DNA of 64,000 bases from CAJXVY01 sp965660355 (GTDB lineage: Bacteria; Actinomycetota; Actinomycetes; Actinomycetales; Microbacteriaceae): assembly GCA_965660355.1 (NCBI GenBank), contig CBFHZN010000004.1, forward strand, positions 1-64,000, given 5' to 3'. The position numbers and the translations under genes are program-made. Under the pieces are notes generated by a model. It saw only the letters and a list, made by a program, of their open reading frames with translations, did no database searches and was not told the DNA's origin. Below, piece by piece: positions 24,400-34,172 of the stretch (its first letter is position 1; each line of letters starts with the position of its first letter).

Positions 24400-26082
24400 A
24401 TGGCTGAATTTATTTATCAAATGATTAGCGCCCGAAAGGCGCACGGAGACAAGGTAATCCTTGATGATGTGACCCTAGCTTTTTATCCTGGGGCCAAAAT
24501 CGGTGTCGTTGGGCCCAACGGTGCCGGTAAATCTTCGGTGTTGAAAATAATGGCCGGACTCGATCAGCCCAGTAATGGTGAGGCAAGGCTGGCCCCCGGT
24601 CACTCGGTGGGAATTCTGTTGCAAGAGCCACCTCTGAATGAAGAGAAAACAGTTTTAGGTAATGTTCAGGAGGCGGTTGCAGGGACAATTGCCAAGGTGG
24701 ACCGCTTCAACCAAATTTCCGAGGAGCTAGCGAACCCAGATGCTGACTATGACTCCCTATTGGAGGAAATGGGCAAATTGCAGGAGGAGATAGATCACCT
24801 TGATGCATGGGATTTAGAAAACCAGTTGGAGCAGGCGATGGATGCACTTCGTTGCCCGCCAAGCGATTCCCCAGTTACCCATCTCTCCGGCGGTGAAAGA
24901 CGCAGAGTTGCGCTTTGTAAGTTGTTATTGGAAAAACCAGATTTGTTACTGCTTGATGAGCCCACCAACCACCTAGACGCGGAGAGTGTTTTGTGGTTGG
25001 AGCAGCACTTGGCTAAATACACCGGTGCTGTTTTAGCTGTTACTCACGATAGGTACTTCCTGGACAACGTCGCTGAGTGGATATTGGAGCTCGATAGAGG
25101 ACGGGCCTACCCTTATGAGGGTAACTACAGCACCTACCTAGAAAAAAAGCAGGAGAGACTTCAGGTTCAGGGTAAAAAAGACGCCAAGATGTCCAAGCGT
25201 TTGAAGGATGAGCTTGAGTGGGTAAGGTCCTCGCCAAAGGCTAAGCAGACCAAGTCCAAGGCGCGTTTGGCAAGATACGAGGAGATGGCGGCGGAGGCCG
25301 ATAAGACCAGAAAGCTTGATTTCGAAGAAATCCAGATCCCGCCAGGACCTCGTTTGGGCGATGTGGTTATCGATGCCGAAAATATCGCGAAAGGTTTTGA
25401 TGGTAGATCACTGTTTTCAGACCTGAGCTTCACCCTTCCAAGAAACGGAATAGTTGGTGTAATCGGTCCAAACGGTGTTGGTAAATCAACTTTGTTCAAA
25501 TGCATTGTTGGTTTAGAAGAAATAGACAGTGGAAACCTAAAAATCGGAGACACGGTAAAAATCAGCTATGTGGACCAATCCAGAGCTGGAATTGACCCAA
25601 AGAAATCTCTTTGGGAAGTTGTTTCGGACGGGCTTGATTACATCCATGTTGGAAACGTGGAGATGCCTTCTAGAGCCTATGTTGCAGCCTTTGGTTTCAA
25701 AGGCCCCGACCAGCAAAAACAGGCGGGGGTTTTGTCCGGTGGAGAGCGAAACAGATTGAACCTTGCTCTGACATTGAAGCAGGGTGGAAACCTGTTGCTA
25801 TTGGATGAGCCGACTAATGATTTAGATGTCGAAACCCTGGGAAGCCTGGAAAACGCACTGGAAGAATTTCCCGGTTGCGCCGTTGTAATCACTCACGATA
25901 GGTGGTTTTTGGACAGGGTGGCCACGCACATCTTGGCTTATGAGGGAACAGAGGAAAACCCCGATAACTGGTATTGGTTTGAGGGTAATTTCCAGTCCTA
26001 TGAAGAAAACAAGATTGAGCGACTGGGAGAAGAGGCTGCCAAGCCTCATAGGACAACTTACAGAAGACTTACAAGAGACTAA
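24400..26082 (+). CDS. ettA: Energy-dependent translational throttle protein (ABC-F)
   Basis: 560-residue soluble ABC-F ATPase that acts on the ribosome and gates translation according to ATP/ADP. The first ABC domain has Walker A GPNGAGKSS (38-46), signature LSGGERRR and Walker B LLLLDEPTNHLD. The arm and linker follow (about 240-320, rich in Lys/Arg). The second domain has GPNGVGKST, LSGGERNR and LLLDEPTNDLD. No membrane spans. The ATG at 24400 gives the family-typical MAEFIYQM start, with GGAAAG seven bases before it. It ends in a four-base overlap with the convergent tesB stop. Confidence 0.95.
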   Translation: MAEFIYQMISARKAHGDKVILDDVTLAFYPGAKIGVVGPNGAGKSSVLKIMAGLDQPSNGEARLAPGHSVGILLQEPPLNEEKTVLGNVQEAVAGTIAKVDRFNQISEELANPDADYDSLLEEMGKLQEEIDHLDAWDLENQLEQAMDALRCPPSDSPVTHLSGGERRRVALCKLLLEKPDLLLLDEPTNHLDAESVLWLEQHLAKYTGAVLAVTHDRYFLDNVAEWILELDRGRAYPYEGNYSTYLEKKQERLQVQGKKDAKMSKRLKDELEWVRSSPKAKQTKSKARLARYEEMAAEADKTRKLDFEEIQIPPGPRLGDVVIDAENIAKGFDGRSLFSDLSFTLPRNGIVGVIGPNGVGKSTLFKCIVGLEEIDSGNLKIGDTVKISYVDQSRAGIDPKKSLWEVVSDGLDYIHVGNVEMPSRAYVAAFGFKGPDQQKQAGVLSGGERNRLNLALTLKQGGNLLLLDEPTNDLDVETLGSLENALEEFPGCAVVITHDRWFLDRVATHILAYEGTEENPDNWYWFEGNFQSYEENKIERLGEEAAKPHRTTYRRLTRD

Positions 26083-26936
26083 GAAAACTCTGGAACTCTA
26101 AGCATTCCCTCTTGGGCAACAGTTGCCACTAGCACACCATCTTGGTAGATCTTTCCTAGGTTTAGGTTTCTGGAACCTTGGGCTGAGGGTGATTGCTGCT
26201 CATACAGCATCCACCGATTGACATCAAAGGGTCTGTGAAACCACATGGCGTGATCCAAGGATGCACTTGCCATCCCCGGATGAGCCCAGCTGATTTCGTG
26301 ATTTCTTAGTCCTGATTCCAAAATTGTGTAATCACTTGCAAAAGCCAGTGCCGCAGAGTGAAGTTCACCCGGAAGTTCGATTTGCTCCAAAGTCTTTAGC
26401 CAGACTGTCTGGTTGGGTCTTTTGGTATTCACCTTTAGGTATAAATTATCTGGGTGGTGCCTGATGTCAAAGGGTCTGGCGTTTGCCCAGTATTGAGCGC
26501 TTGGGTGATCAATGTCTCCAAGAATCGAACTTGCAGTCGGAAGCGACTCGGGTTCCCCATTGTCTCCAGTTGGTGGCACCTGGTGGTCAACTCCGGGCTC
26601 AGATATTTGAAAACTAGAAATCATTGAAAAGATGACTTTTTCGTTTTGGATTGCTTGGACTCTTCTGGCACTAAAAGATCTTCCGTCTCTCAATATCTCA
26701 ACATCAAAAACAATGTCTTTTTCAACATCACCCGGTCTTAGAAAATAACCGTGCAAAGAATGCACGGGTCTTTCTTTATCAACAGTCTTGGTGGCTGCGA
26801 CTAAGGCCTGAGCCATCACCTGTCCACCAAAAACTCTTCCGTGAGGCATCCACAGGCTACTTCCCTGGAATCTTGTTTCATCTAGTTGCGTGAGCTCGAG
26901 AGTGCTTCTTAACTGGGTAATTGGTGAGTGATTCAT
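26079..26936 (-). CDS. tesB: Acyl-CoA thioesterase II
   Basis: 285-residue double-hotdog thioesterase that hydrolyses acyl-CoA. Typical segments are FGGQVMAQALVAA, the HSLHGYFLRPGD loop and the C-terminal LDHAMWFHRPFD motif with the catalytic Asp. The ATG at 26936 gives the normal family length and follows GGAAAG; an in-frame ATG at 26981 would run into the divergent gene. Only 36 bases separate the two divergent starts. Confidence 0.92.
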   Translation of the reverse strand: MNHSPITQLRSTLELTQLDETRFQGSSLWMPHGRVFGGQVMAQALVAATKTVDKERPVHSLHGYFLRPGDVEKDIVFDVEILRDGRSFSARRVQAIQNEKVIFSMISSFQISEPGVDHQVPPTGDNGEPESLPTASSILGDIDHPSAQYWANARPFDIRHHPDNLYLKVNTKRPNQTVWLKTLEQIELPGELHSAALAFASDYTILESGLRNHEISWAHPGMASASLDHAMWFHRPFDVNRWMLYEQQSPSAQGSRNLNLGKIYQDGVLVATVAQEGMLRVPEFS

Positions 26937-26972
26937 TCGCCGTCGCTTTCCTTGCATTAGTTTAGAGGTCTG

Positions 26973-27626
26973 ATGAATCAACCGATATTTCTAAACTCCG
27001 CCCAACAGGCTAGTGACCTTACAAACTTTTTGTCCCGCGCAAAGAAAATGGATGAAGACGGTGTCGTTCGCTTGCGAGCGTTTGGGGATGTTTTGGCTGT
27101 TTCGGTGGCTCCTATTTTCACCTCAAGTTTGTTTGCTGATGGCCCAACCGCAATTGGAATGCGCACAATGAAATTAGCCAAAGCTACGGAGGTGGACTCG
27201 GTTGTTTCACTAGGGGAGGTTTTGCAACGTCTCCCAAAGGCCACAGATTCGCTTGAATTAGATGTGCCAATGGATCACAAACCAGCCTCTTGGACCGGCA
27301 TATCCGCTCCAAGAAACGGCTGGGAGCTGGTTCAGGAGTTCACCGATGAGCAAGTGAGCGAATGGGCCAAAAAGGGAATCAAAGACGTTGCCGAGTCACT
27401 CCCTGATTCTGTTGGAGGTCCGGTGGCAGCAAGAATCAGGGCACAAATCTGGTCAAGACCTGTTGATATAGGTTTGATGCTGCCTGGTGCCGCGGCATTT
27501 GCGATGGCAGGTTTGGGTTTTTTGGTGAAGGGTGAAAACGTAAAGGCCTATCGGATAAAAAACTGGCTGAGGCTTTCAACCAGCTATGGTCACGTCATCA
27601 CTCGAGAGTCATCACGAATCTCTTAG
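26973..27626 (+). CDS. Conserved hypothetical protein, 217 residues
   Basis: Not recognised as a known enzyme, although the sequence looks like a conserved actinobacterial protein. It is mostly soluble. The N-terminal half has an alternating alpha/beta pattern (VVRLRAFGDVLAVSVAPIF), then WTGISAPRNGWELV near residue 98. There is a hydrophobic stretch at about 165-185 (GLMLPGAAAFAMAGLGFLV) that could be one membrane span or a buried helix. It is divergent from tesB with a 36-base gap. Its TAG overlaps the stop of the convergent haemoglobin gene (TTAG). Confidence 0.65.
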   Translation: MNQPIFLNSAQQASDLTNFLSRAKKMDEDGVVRLRAFGDVLAVSVAPIFTSSLFADGPTAIGMRTMKLAKATEVDSVVSLGEVLQRLPKATDSLELDVPMDHKPASWTGISAPRNGWELVQEFTDEQVSEWAKKGIKDVAESLPDSVGGPVAARIRAQIWSRPVDIGLMLPGAAAFAMAGLGFLVKGENVKAYRIKNWLRLSTSYGHVITRESSRIS

Positions 27627-28003
27627 TTTTCAAAGGTGTTTACCATAGCTAAAGCGGCTCGCTCGAAATAGTCCCAGACCAAAGCATCATCAGCCTCGCT
27701 AAGTTTTGCCGCATCGACTGCTTTTCGCATAGCCATTAGCCAATGCTCTTTGGCGTTTGGGTTTATCTTGAAAGGTGAATGGCGCATTCGAAGCCTTGGG
27801 TGACCTCTTTTTTCCTGGTAGTGACTTGGTCCGCCCCAGTATTGAATCAAGAAAAGTCGCAATCTCTCCTCGGCTGGAGCCAAGTCTTTTTCGGGATACA
27901 TTTCATGCAATACGGGGTCTTTACTCACTCCCTCGTAAAAAACACGGGCTATGGTGGTGAAAGTTTTTTCACCACCGAGGCGTTCAAATAATTCGCTATT
28001 CAA
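27623..28003 (-). CDS. glbO: Group II truncated haemoglobin
   Basis: 126-residue trHbO. It has the family-specific YWGGP turn, the RGHPRLRMRHSPFKI segment holding the proximal His, and Tyr/Trp positions normal for oxygen-binding members. Proposed roles are oxygen delivery or NO/peroxide detoxification near the respiratory chain. The TTG start abuts the mscS stop (TAATTG), so translation depends on its upstream neighbour. The proteins of the mscS-glbO pair have no obvious functional link. Confidence 0.92.
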   Translation of the reverse strand: MNSELFERLGGEKTFTTIARVFYEGVSKDPVLHEMYPEKDLAPAEERLRLFLIQYWGGPSHYQEKRGHPRLRMRHSPFKINPNAKEHWLMAMRKAVDAAKLSEADDALVWDYFERAALAMVNTFEN

Positions 28004-28861
28004 TTATTTTGAGAGGTTTATTCTGGTGGCCTTTTGCAATGAGATTCCCTCTTTATCAAACCTTGCTTTCAACCTGGATCGCAATTCTCTGGTCACAGCC
28101 CACTGTTTTGATGGCTTGGTGGTTAATGCCACACGGATTACAAACTGTTCTCCACTGACGTAGTCCATTCCCCAAATCTCAGGGTCTCCCAAAATTGCGC
28201 TGTTGAATTGTGGATCTTTTGCCAGATCGTGTGAAACATCGGAGATTAATTTATTGACCTTATCGATGTCGTTTTCATAGCTGAATGGCAAATCGAGTAA
28301 GGCTCTTGCCCAATCTTGGGTGTAGTTTCCGACCCTTAGGATCTCACCGTTTCTCACAAACCAAAGAGTTCCGTGGACATCTCTCAACTCTGTTACTCGC
28401 AAGCCCACTTTTTCTACCTCGCCATCGGCGGAACCAAGGTCGACCCAGTCGCCAACTCCATATTGATCTTCAAAAACAATGAAAATTCCGCTGAGGATAT
28501 CTTTCACGAGGGACTGAGCACCAAACCCAATTGCGGCTCCCAGAATTGAAGTGACGGCAATGAGTGCTCCGATGTCCACACCCAGTTCACTCAACACCAT
28601 CACGATTGAGGTGATTGCTATGCCCCAAACGATGAAGTTATCTAAAACGCTTGCGATTGTTTTAGTTCGCTGCAGGATGCGTTGTTCTTCGACGACCTTA
28701 TCGGCCAACTCTCTAGCGTGGGTGTTGACACCATTGACAATGGCATTGACGATTCTGCGGGAGCTCAGCCTTAGCAATAGTGTCAGGATTATGGCACCGA
28801 TAATGATGAAGCTAATTCGGATTAGTGGTTCCCAATCCTGGATAAATTGCTGGAAATCCAT
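28004..28861 (-). CDS. mscS: MscS-family mechanosensitive ion channel
   Basis: 285 residues with an N-terminal span, two further spans and the pore-lining helix (IGALIAVTSILGAAIGFGAQSLVKDILSGIFIVFEDQYGVGDWV), followed by the beta domain. This is the standard small-conductance channel that opens under osmotic downshock. The start lies directly at the pepN stop and the stop directly before glbO, so the three genes form one operon. Confidence 0.92.
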   Translation of the reverse strand: MDFQQFIQDWEPLIRISFIIIGAIILTLLLRLSSRRIVNAIVNGVNTHARELADKVVEEQRILQRTKTIASVLDNFIVWGIAITSIVMVLSELGVDIGALIAVTSILGAAIGFGAQSLVKDILSGIFIVFEDQYGVGDWVDLGSADGEVEKVGLRVTELRDVHGTLWFVRNGEILRVGNYTQDWARALLDLPFSYENDIDKVNKLISDVSHDLAKDPQFNSAILGDPEIWGMDYVSGEQFVIRVALTTKPSKQWAVTRELRSRLKARFDKEGISLQKATRINLSK

Positions 28862-31402
28862 CTAGCTCTCCATTCTTTTCTGGCAGGCAAGTGCCCGCTC
28901 CAAGTTTGCCAGATGCTCGACAAGAATTCGCCGTAAAGCAGGTTTGGACTGAATACTTGGCTTGGATAGGGCATCCATCGTTTTTTGCCGGAGGCTTTCA
29001 TTAGCGAGTTCAATTGGATAAAGGTTCAGAAGCAAATATTCAGCAATGCTGAAGGTTTTGGAATCCCAGACCTTCTCAACATTTTCAAAATATTTATCGA
29101 CATAAGGCTCCAACACGCTTGAGTCAGCTACGCGTGTGAAACCTCGGGATGCGCTTTCGACAATTGCATTGGACAAGTTGTCCTGCTCGGTCAGTTCATT
29201 CCACATTTTCTCTTTATTAGAAGGCTGGGGAAGTGCGGCCCTGGCAAAATAAAATGCCTTCTGGCCATTTGCAGTGTTGTCTGCTGCAAGTTCTGAATCT
29301 AAGAGTGCTTCATCAATGCTTCCCAGACTTGCCAAGGCTGCAATTAGTTCCCATCGAAGATCTTGATCAATTTCAAGACCTTTTATTTTCTTGGCACCAG
29401 ATAAAACTTCACTTAGCCAAGAGGTTTGATTGTTAGTTGAGAGCATCGCCGTTGCCTTAACTAGCTGAAATTGCAAATCGGAACCCGCTGCAACTTGATC
29501 GCTTAGCTGAATGAAGCGATCAGCTGCCAGCGAGCCGATCTCTTTTCTGTGAGCTTCGGGCAGATAGAGGTTTATAGAAGTTGTCAGTTGACGAATCAGA
29601 GTAAGCAGCGTGGTCGATTCGGTCTCACTTTGTATGTTGTTCAAAACAAGATCTATGAATTCCATGATTGGAATCTCTGCATCCCGAGCACTGTCCCAAA
29701 TAGATGTCCAAATGACACTTCTGGCCAACGGGTCTTCAAAGCCACTCAGTTTTTGGATTGCAAACTCGCGAGATTTCTTGTCCAGCCGGACTTTTACATA
29801 GCCCAGATCCTCATCGTTTATCAGAATAAGTCCCGGGTGAGGCTTGCCGATCAGTTCCTTGAGTTCGGTTCTAGGCTCAGAAACATCCAACTCAAAATAC
29901 TCAGACCTGGAAACTTTAGAATCTCCTGAATATAAACCAACACCTATTCGATGGGGTCTGATTGTTGGGTGTTCTTCGATAGCCGTTTGCACCAATTCGA
30001 ATTTCTGAATTTTGTCTGTGGAATCTAAAGACAGCTCCGATGTAATCGTGTTCACCCCAGCTGTTTCAAGCCATAACTTCGACCATTGAGACAAATCTCT
30101 TCCAGAGGTTTTTTCAAGCTCAGTTAGCAGGTCATCCAGCACTGTGTTTCCAAACTCGTGTTTTTTGAAATAACTGGCTATTCCGTCAAAAAACTCATCT
30201 TTTCCTACATAGGCCACTAATTGCTTGAGAACACTGGCCCCCTTGGCATAGGTGATTCCATCGAAGTTCACCTGAACATCTTCTAGGTCATTGATTTCTG
30301 CAACTATTGGATGAGTGGAGGGCAACTGGTCTTGCCTGTATGCCCAATTTTTCTCTAACGAAGAAAAGGTTGTCCAGCCGCCAACCCATTCGGTTGCCTC
30401 AACGGTTGCCAATGTGGAGGCGTATTCGGCGAAAGACTCATTGAGCCAGAGATCGTTCCACCACTTCATTGTGACCAAGTCTCCAAACCACATATGAGCT
30501 AATTCATGAAGGATTGTGACAACCCTTCTTTCGCGAGTTGCATCTGTCACTTTTGATCTAAAGACGTAGTTTTCAACGAATGTGACAGCTCCAGCATTTT
30601 CCATGGCTCCCGCATTGAATTCAGGGACAAACAGCTGATCGTATTTTTCAAAAGGATAGGGGTAGTCAAATAGGTTCTCGTAGAACTCGAACCCCTGTTT
30701 GGTTTTTTCAAAGATGTAATCGGCGTCCATGTATTCAGCCAATGACTTCCTGCAAAACACACCTAGCGGAATCTCTCGTCCACTGGAACTTTTCAGGCTT
30801 TCCCTCCAGGAGACATAGGGTCCAGCGATGATGGCCGTTATGTAGCTGGAGATTCTTGGGGTTGGTGCAAATTCCCACCTTGCAAACCCCTGGCCCAGAT
30901 CTTCGGGCTCGGGAGTGGGGGAGTTGGAGGTGATTACCCAATGCTCTGGGGCTGAAATGGTGAATTGAAAACTTGCCTTGAGGTCCGGCTGTTCAAAAAC
31001 AGCAAACACCCGTCTTGAGTCGGGAACCTCGAACTGGCTGTATAAATAGGTTTCGCCATCAACTGGATCGACGAATTTGTGCAGACCCTCACCAGAGTTG
31101 GTGAAGGCGAAGGTGCCCTCGATAACCAATTCATTCGATTGCTTTAGATTTGGAAGCTCAATCCGATGGTCTGAATGGTTTCCAGTTGGAAGGATTTCTC
31201 CGTTGAGTTCAATTAGCAGAATTTTTTCTGCGGATGCATCAATAAAACTTTTTGAACCCTCACTAGCTGAAAACCTAACCTTGGTTTTACTGAAAAAAGT
31301 GTCCGACTCGGCATCTAGTTTCAGATGAATTTCATACGATTCAACTTCAAGAAGTTCAGCTCTTTGAGAGGCCTCAGAACGAGTGAGGTTTTGACCAGGC
31401 AA
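28862..31402 (-). CDS. pepN: Aminopeptidase N, M1 family
   Basis: 846-residue zinc aminopeptidase that removes N-terminal residues from peptides. The substrate-binding GAMENAGAVTF motif and the zinc site HELAHMWFGD with the third ligand Glu in WLNESFAEYAS are present. The N-terminal beta domain, thermolysin-like domain and long helical ERAP-like C-terminal domain are in normal order, and length is typical of actinobacterial PepN. The TTG start has GGAAGGA at six bases. First gene of the pepN-mscS-glbO operon. Confidence 0.95.
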   Translation of the reverse strand: MPGQNLTRSEASQRAELLEVESYEIHLKLDAESDTFFSKTKVRFSASEGSKSFIDASAEKILLIELNGEILPTGNHSDHRIELPNLKQSNELVIEGTFAFTNSGEGLHKFVDPVDGETYLYSQFEVPDSRRVFAVFEQPDLKASFQFTISAPEHWVITSNSPTPEPEDLGQGFARWEFAPTPRISSYITAIIAGPYVSWRESLKSSSGREIPLGVFCRKSLAEYMDADYIFEKTKQGFEFYENLFDYPYPFEKYDQLFVPEFNAGAMENAGAVTFVENYVFRSKVTDATRERRVVTILHELAHMWFGDLVTMKWWNDLWLNESFAEYASTLATVEATEWVGGWTTFSSLEKNWAYRQDQLPSTHPIVAEINDLEDVQVNFDGITYAKGASVLKQLVAYVGKDEFFDGIASYFKKHEFGNTVLDDLLTELEKTSGRDLSQWSKLWLETAGVNTITSELSLDSTDKIQKFELVQTAIEEHPTIRPHRIGVGLYSGDSKVSRSEYFELDVSEPRTELKELIGKPHPGLILINDEDLGYVKVRLDKKSREFAIQKLSGFEDPLARSVIWTSIWDSARDAEIPIMEFIDLVLNNIQSETESTTLLTLIRQLTTSINLYLPEAHRKEIGSLAADRFIQLSDQVAAGSDLQFQLVKATAMLSTNNQTSWLSEVLSGAKKIKGLEIDQDLRWELIAALASLGSIDEALLDSELAADNTANGQKAFYFARAALPQPSNKEKMWNELTEQDNLSNAIVESASRGFTRVADSSVLEPYVDKYFENVEKVWDSKTFSIAEYLLLNLYPIELANESLRQKTMDALSKPSIQSKPALRRILVEHLANLERALACQKRMES

Positions 31403-31464
31403 TTTGTTCCTTCCGATGCTCTAAGCCTAATTTCGTACAGTTCATCACGAGTAAGTTTCGCTAC

Positions 31465-31473
31465 TGGGATAAT
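31465..31473 (+). promoter_or_regulatory. Extended -10 promoter of the CPA2 antiporter gene, leaderless
   Basis: TGGGATAAT (TGN plus GATAAT) ends five bases before the ATG at 31479. There is no ribosome binding site between them. The TG extension can replace a -35 box, which is not obvious here. Confidence 0.5.
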
Positions 31474-31478
31474 GAAGT

Positions 31479-32657
31479 ATGTTTCCGCTAATAGCAACCG
31501 AAGTAGGGAGTGACACTCCTGCCATTCTTGCTGAGATAGGCGGGATGCTTCTTGTACTTGGAATCATCGCCTTTTTAGCTGCCAGGTTTAAATTTTCAGT
31601 TGTGCCGGTTTATTTGCTGGTTGGCCTGATGCTTGGCGAGGGTGGCGTTCTGCCGGTGTCTTTGAGTGAAGATTTTCTAAACACTGGCGCACAAATAGGG
31701 GCAATTCTGCTCTTGTTGCTTTTAGGCCTGGAATATTCCTCATATGACCTAGCCAAGGCTTTCACTGAGCGCAGAAGCTCGGGTCTTGTTGATTTGGTTG
31801 TAAACGCAACGCCTGGAATCGCTATTGGATTTTTGCTTGGGTGGGGCTGGGTTGGAGCCATTGCCCTAGGAGGAATCACCTATGTCTCTTCCAGTGGTAT
31901 TGCCGCACAGTTGATCAAGGAAATGGGCTGGATGCGCTCTGAGGTTGCGAAAAGGGCAATCGGAATTCTGGTCTTTGAAGATTTGGCTCTGGCCCCCTAC
32001 CTGCCCTTACTAACATCGCTGGTTTTGGGGGTAAGTGCCGTGAGTGGATTGATTTCAGTCGGCATAGCACTGGCAATCACGGGTTTGGTGATTCTGTTGA
32101 GTTTCAAAGGTGGAAATAAAATCATGAAGATTTTGGATCCAACCGAACCCGCTGCTTTGCTGTTGACTGTCTTCGGAACAGCACTGCTTGCTGCAGGTTT
32201 GGCGGATTTGGTTGGTTTCAGCGGCGTGGTTGCAGCGTTTTTGATCGGGTTATTGCTCACAGGTGAAGTTGCCCAAACTGCTAGAGCTAGATTGACACCA
32301 ATTAGGGACATCTTCGCCGCTATTTTCTTTGTCTTTTTTGGTCTTGCGACAGACCCCAGAGATGTCGTTGCGGTGATACCGCTAGCACTTGTGCTTTTGG
32401 TGTTTGGGATTGTTGGAAAGATGTTTACCGGTTGGTGGGTCACCAGAGACCTCAGTGATCGCATGAGTTGGCGCAGAGCTGGTGCTTTTTTGACAGCTCG
32501 CGGAGAGTTTTCAATGGTTATCGCAACCCTTGCGGCCCCAGTTGTCACCGCTGTCAACCTGCAGGCATTGACCCTTACCTATGTAATTTTTACCAGTATT
32601 GCCGCCAGTGTTTTGTTATGGATTACCAGATCTCAACTTGAAAGGAAAGCCAGTTGA
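31479..32657 (+). CDS. CPA2-family cation/proton antiporter
   Basis: 392 residues with about 12 membrane spans. The GLEYSSYDL and YVSSSGIAAQLI segments, and FEDLALAP with the paired acidic residues, correspond to the KefB/KhtU-type ion site. RGEFSMVIATLA is the conserved late segment of this family. No C-terminal TrkA-N or TrkA-C nucleotide domain is attached, and no separate regulatory subunit gene lies next to it. Potassium or sodium is the expected ion. It is divergent from pepN and overlaps rpiB by four bases. Confidence 0.88.
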   Translation: MFPLIATEVGSDTPAILAEIGGMLLVLGIIAFLAARFKFSVVPVYLLVGLMLGEGGVLPVSLSEDFLNTGAQIGAILLLLLLGLEYSSYDLAKAFTERRSSGLVDLVVNATPGIAIGFLLGWGWVGAIALGGITYVSSSGIAAQLIKEMGWMRSEVAKRAIGILVFEDLALAPYLPLLTSLVLGVSAVSGLISVGIALAITGLVILLSFKGGNKIMKILDPTEPAALLLTVFGTALLAAGLADLVGFSGVVAAFLIGLLLTGEVAQTARARLTPIRDIFAAIFFVFFGLATDPRDVVAVIPLALVLLVFGIVGKMFTGWWVTRDLSDRMSWRRAGAFLTARGEFSMVIATLAAPVVTAVNLQALTLTYVIFTSIAASVLLWITRSQLERKAS

Positions 32658-33127
32658 AACTCCACATCGCAACCGATCACGCAGGAATGGAATTGAGTCA
32701 GTTTCTAATCTCAGAGCTTAGAAACCTAGGGCATGAGGTCAATGACCATGGACCAAGCGATTATGACCCCTTGGATGATTACCCAGGCTTCTGCATTGCA
32801 GCTGCAATTGCCGTTTCCCAAGATTGGCAAAATAACGAGCAGTCACTGGGGATAGTTTTAGGAGGATCGGGAAACGGTGAGCAGATGGCTGCCAATAAGG
32901 TGAAGGGCGTAAGGGCTGCACTTATCTGGAGTGAATCAACCGCCAAGTTAGCCCGTGAACACAACGATGCGAATGTTTGTGCTTTGGGTGCAAGACAGCA
33001 CTCTCAAGAAGAAGTGCTGGAGCTAATCAAATTATTCATCGCTGAACCATTTAGTAACGATGAGCGACACGTTCGAAGAATTGGCAAGATAGCAACCTTT
33101 GAAAACACCGGAGAGGTCATTTACTAA
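32654..33127 (+). CDS. rpiB: Ribose-5-phosphate isomerase B
   Basis: 157-residue RpiB/LacA-type isomerase of the pentose phosphate pathway. DHAG (8-11), the phosphate loop GGSGNGEQM and ALGARQHS are present. The catalytic Cys of the E. coli enzyme is replaced by Ser (GGSGNGE), as in the mycobacterial form where a Glu acts as base. The TTG start overlaps the previous TGA and follows AAAGGAAA. Confidence 0.93.
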   Translation: MKLHIATDHAGMELSQFLISELRNLGHEVNDHGPSDYDPLDDYPGFCIAAAIAVSQDWQNNEQSLGIVLGGSGNGEQMAANKVKGVRAALIWSESTAKLAREHNDANVCALGARQHSQEEVLELIKLFIAEPFSNDERHVRRIGKIATFENTGEVIY

Positions 33128-33925
33128 TTGCCCGAGGGTCATTCCGTTTATCGCCATGCAAAAAAGCTCAATGAATTATTTGCTGGTGAGAGGGTAGAGG
33201 TTTTATCTCCCCAGGGACGTTTCGCAGAGGGTGCGAAGTTGATTGATGGCCACTGTTTGACCAAGGCTAAATCTCACGGCAAGCAATTATTTGTGCAGTT
33301 TGATAACCAGTTGCAACTGAGAATTCACTTAGGTATTTATGGCAAATGGGGCTTCAGAAGCTTTGAAGATAATCCTCCGGAACCAGTCGGTCAGGTGAGG
33401 CTAAGAATACTTTCTGAGAATAACCTTGCAGACCTAAGGGGGCCAACAGCTTGTGAGGTTTTGAACCCAGCTGAAGCCAAGGTAATACTCAACAAATTGG
33501 GACCCGATCCATTACACGTGGACCCCAAGGGAATTAGAAGACAAGAATTTATTCGCAGGGTTAAGAAATCTCAAGTGAGTATTGGGCAACTTTTGATGAA
33601 CCAGGAGATTATTGCTGGAATTGGAAATGTCTACCGTGCGGAGCTTTTATTTAGAGCCGGTCAGTCACCTTTCACCCCAGGAAATATGGTTTCTGAGGAG
33701 GTTTTAGAGACTATTTGGAGTGATGCGCAGAGACTGATGCGGATTGGTGTGAAAAAAGGCATCATGCTCACAAGAGAAGACAAATTGCGCGGAAGGCCAA
33801 AGGTCGGCGACCGTTATTACGTCTATAAACGCCAAGGATTGAAATGCCGAGAATGCGGTGGAATGGTGTCGATTTCATTGATGCAAGCCAGAAAGCTCTA
33901 CTGGTGTGAGGCTTGCCAGAGGTGA
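33128..33925 (+). CDS. nei: Fpg/Nei-family DNA glycosylase
   Basis: 265-residue base-excision repair enzyme that removes oxidised bases and cuts the abasic site. The catalytic N-terminal Pro-Glu (PEGH after Met), the helix-two-turn-helix region (NQEIIAGIGNVYRAELLF) and a C-terminal zinc finger with C-x2-C and a later C-x2-C are complete. TTG start immediately after the rpiB stop. It is co-transcribed with rpiB. Confidence 0.92.
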   Translation: MPEGHSVYRHAKKLNELFAGERVEVLSPQGRFAEGAKLIDGHCLTKAKSHGKQLFVQFDNQLQLRIHLGIYGKWGFRSFEDNPPEPVGQVRLRILSENNLADLRGPTACEVLNPAEAKVILNKLGPDPLHVDPKGIRRQEFIRRVKKSQVSIGQLLMNQEIIAGIGNVYRAELLFRAGQSPFTPGNMVSEEVLETIWSDAQRLMRIGVKKGIMLTREDKLRGRPKVGDRYYVYKRQGLKCRECGGMVSISLMQARKLYWCEACQR

Positions 33926-33927
33926 TT

Positions 33928-34001
33928 TGGAGCGGATGACGGGAATCGAACCCGCACCATCAGTTTGGAAGACTGAGGCTCTACCATTGAGCTACATCCG
34001 C
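33928..34001 (-). tRNA. tRNA-Gly (anticodon TCC)
   Basis: Cloverleaf on the minus strand: acceptor GCGGATG/CATCCGC, anticodon stem TCAGT/ACTGA with loop CTTCCAA, T loop GTTCGATTC, discriminator T and an encoded CCA (33928-33930). It is divergent from tRNA-Pro with 69 bases between them. A TATTAT box about 13 bases upstream could be its promoter. Confidence 0.95.
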
Positions 34002-34070
34002 AAGACAGAACTACATAATAGTACGCTAGACTTCTGAAGGTTGAAATCCATATAAGATTTTAGCTTGATC

Positions 34071-34143
34071 CGGGGTGTAGCGTAGTGGCTAGCGCACCTG
34101 CTTTGGGAGCAGGGGATCGCAGGTTCGAGTCCTGTCACCCCGA
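34071..34143 (+). tRNA. tRNA-Pro (anticodon TGG)
   Basis: Acceptor CGGGGTG/CACCCCG, anticodon stem CCTGC/GCAGG with loop TTTGGGA, T loop GTTCGAGTC. CCA is not encoded. A possible promoter, TAGACT-N18-TATAAG (34028-34056), precedes it. The trigger factor gene begins 30 bases later and may share the transcript. Confidence 0.95.
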
Positions 34144-34172
34144 CTGAAAATAAAAACCTACTCAGGAGAATC

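Noticed and set aside
28861..31402. Many open frames antisense to pepN, putA, dnaE2 and the mrp genes
   Set aside because: They lack ribosome binding sites and family features, and lie opposite well-supported conserved proteins.
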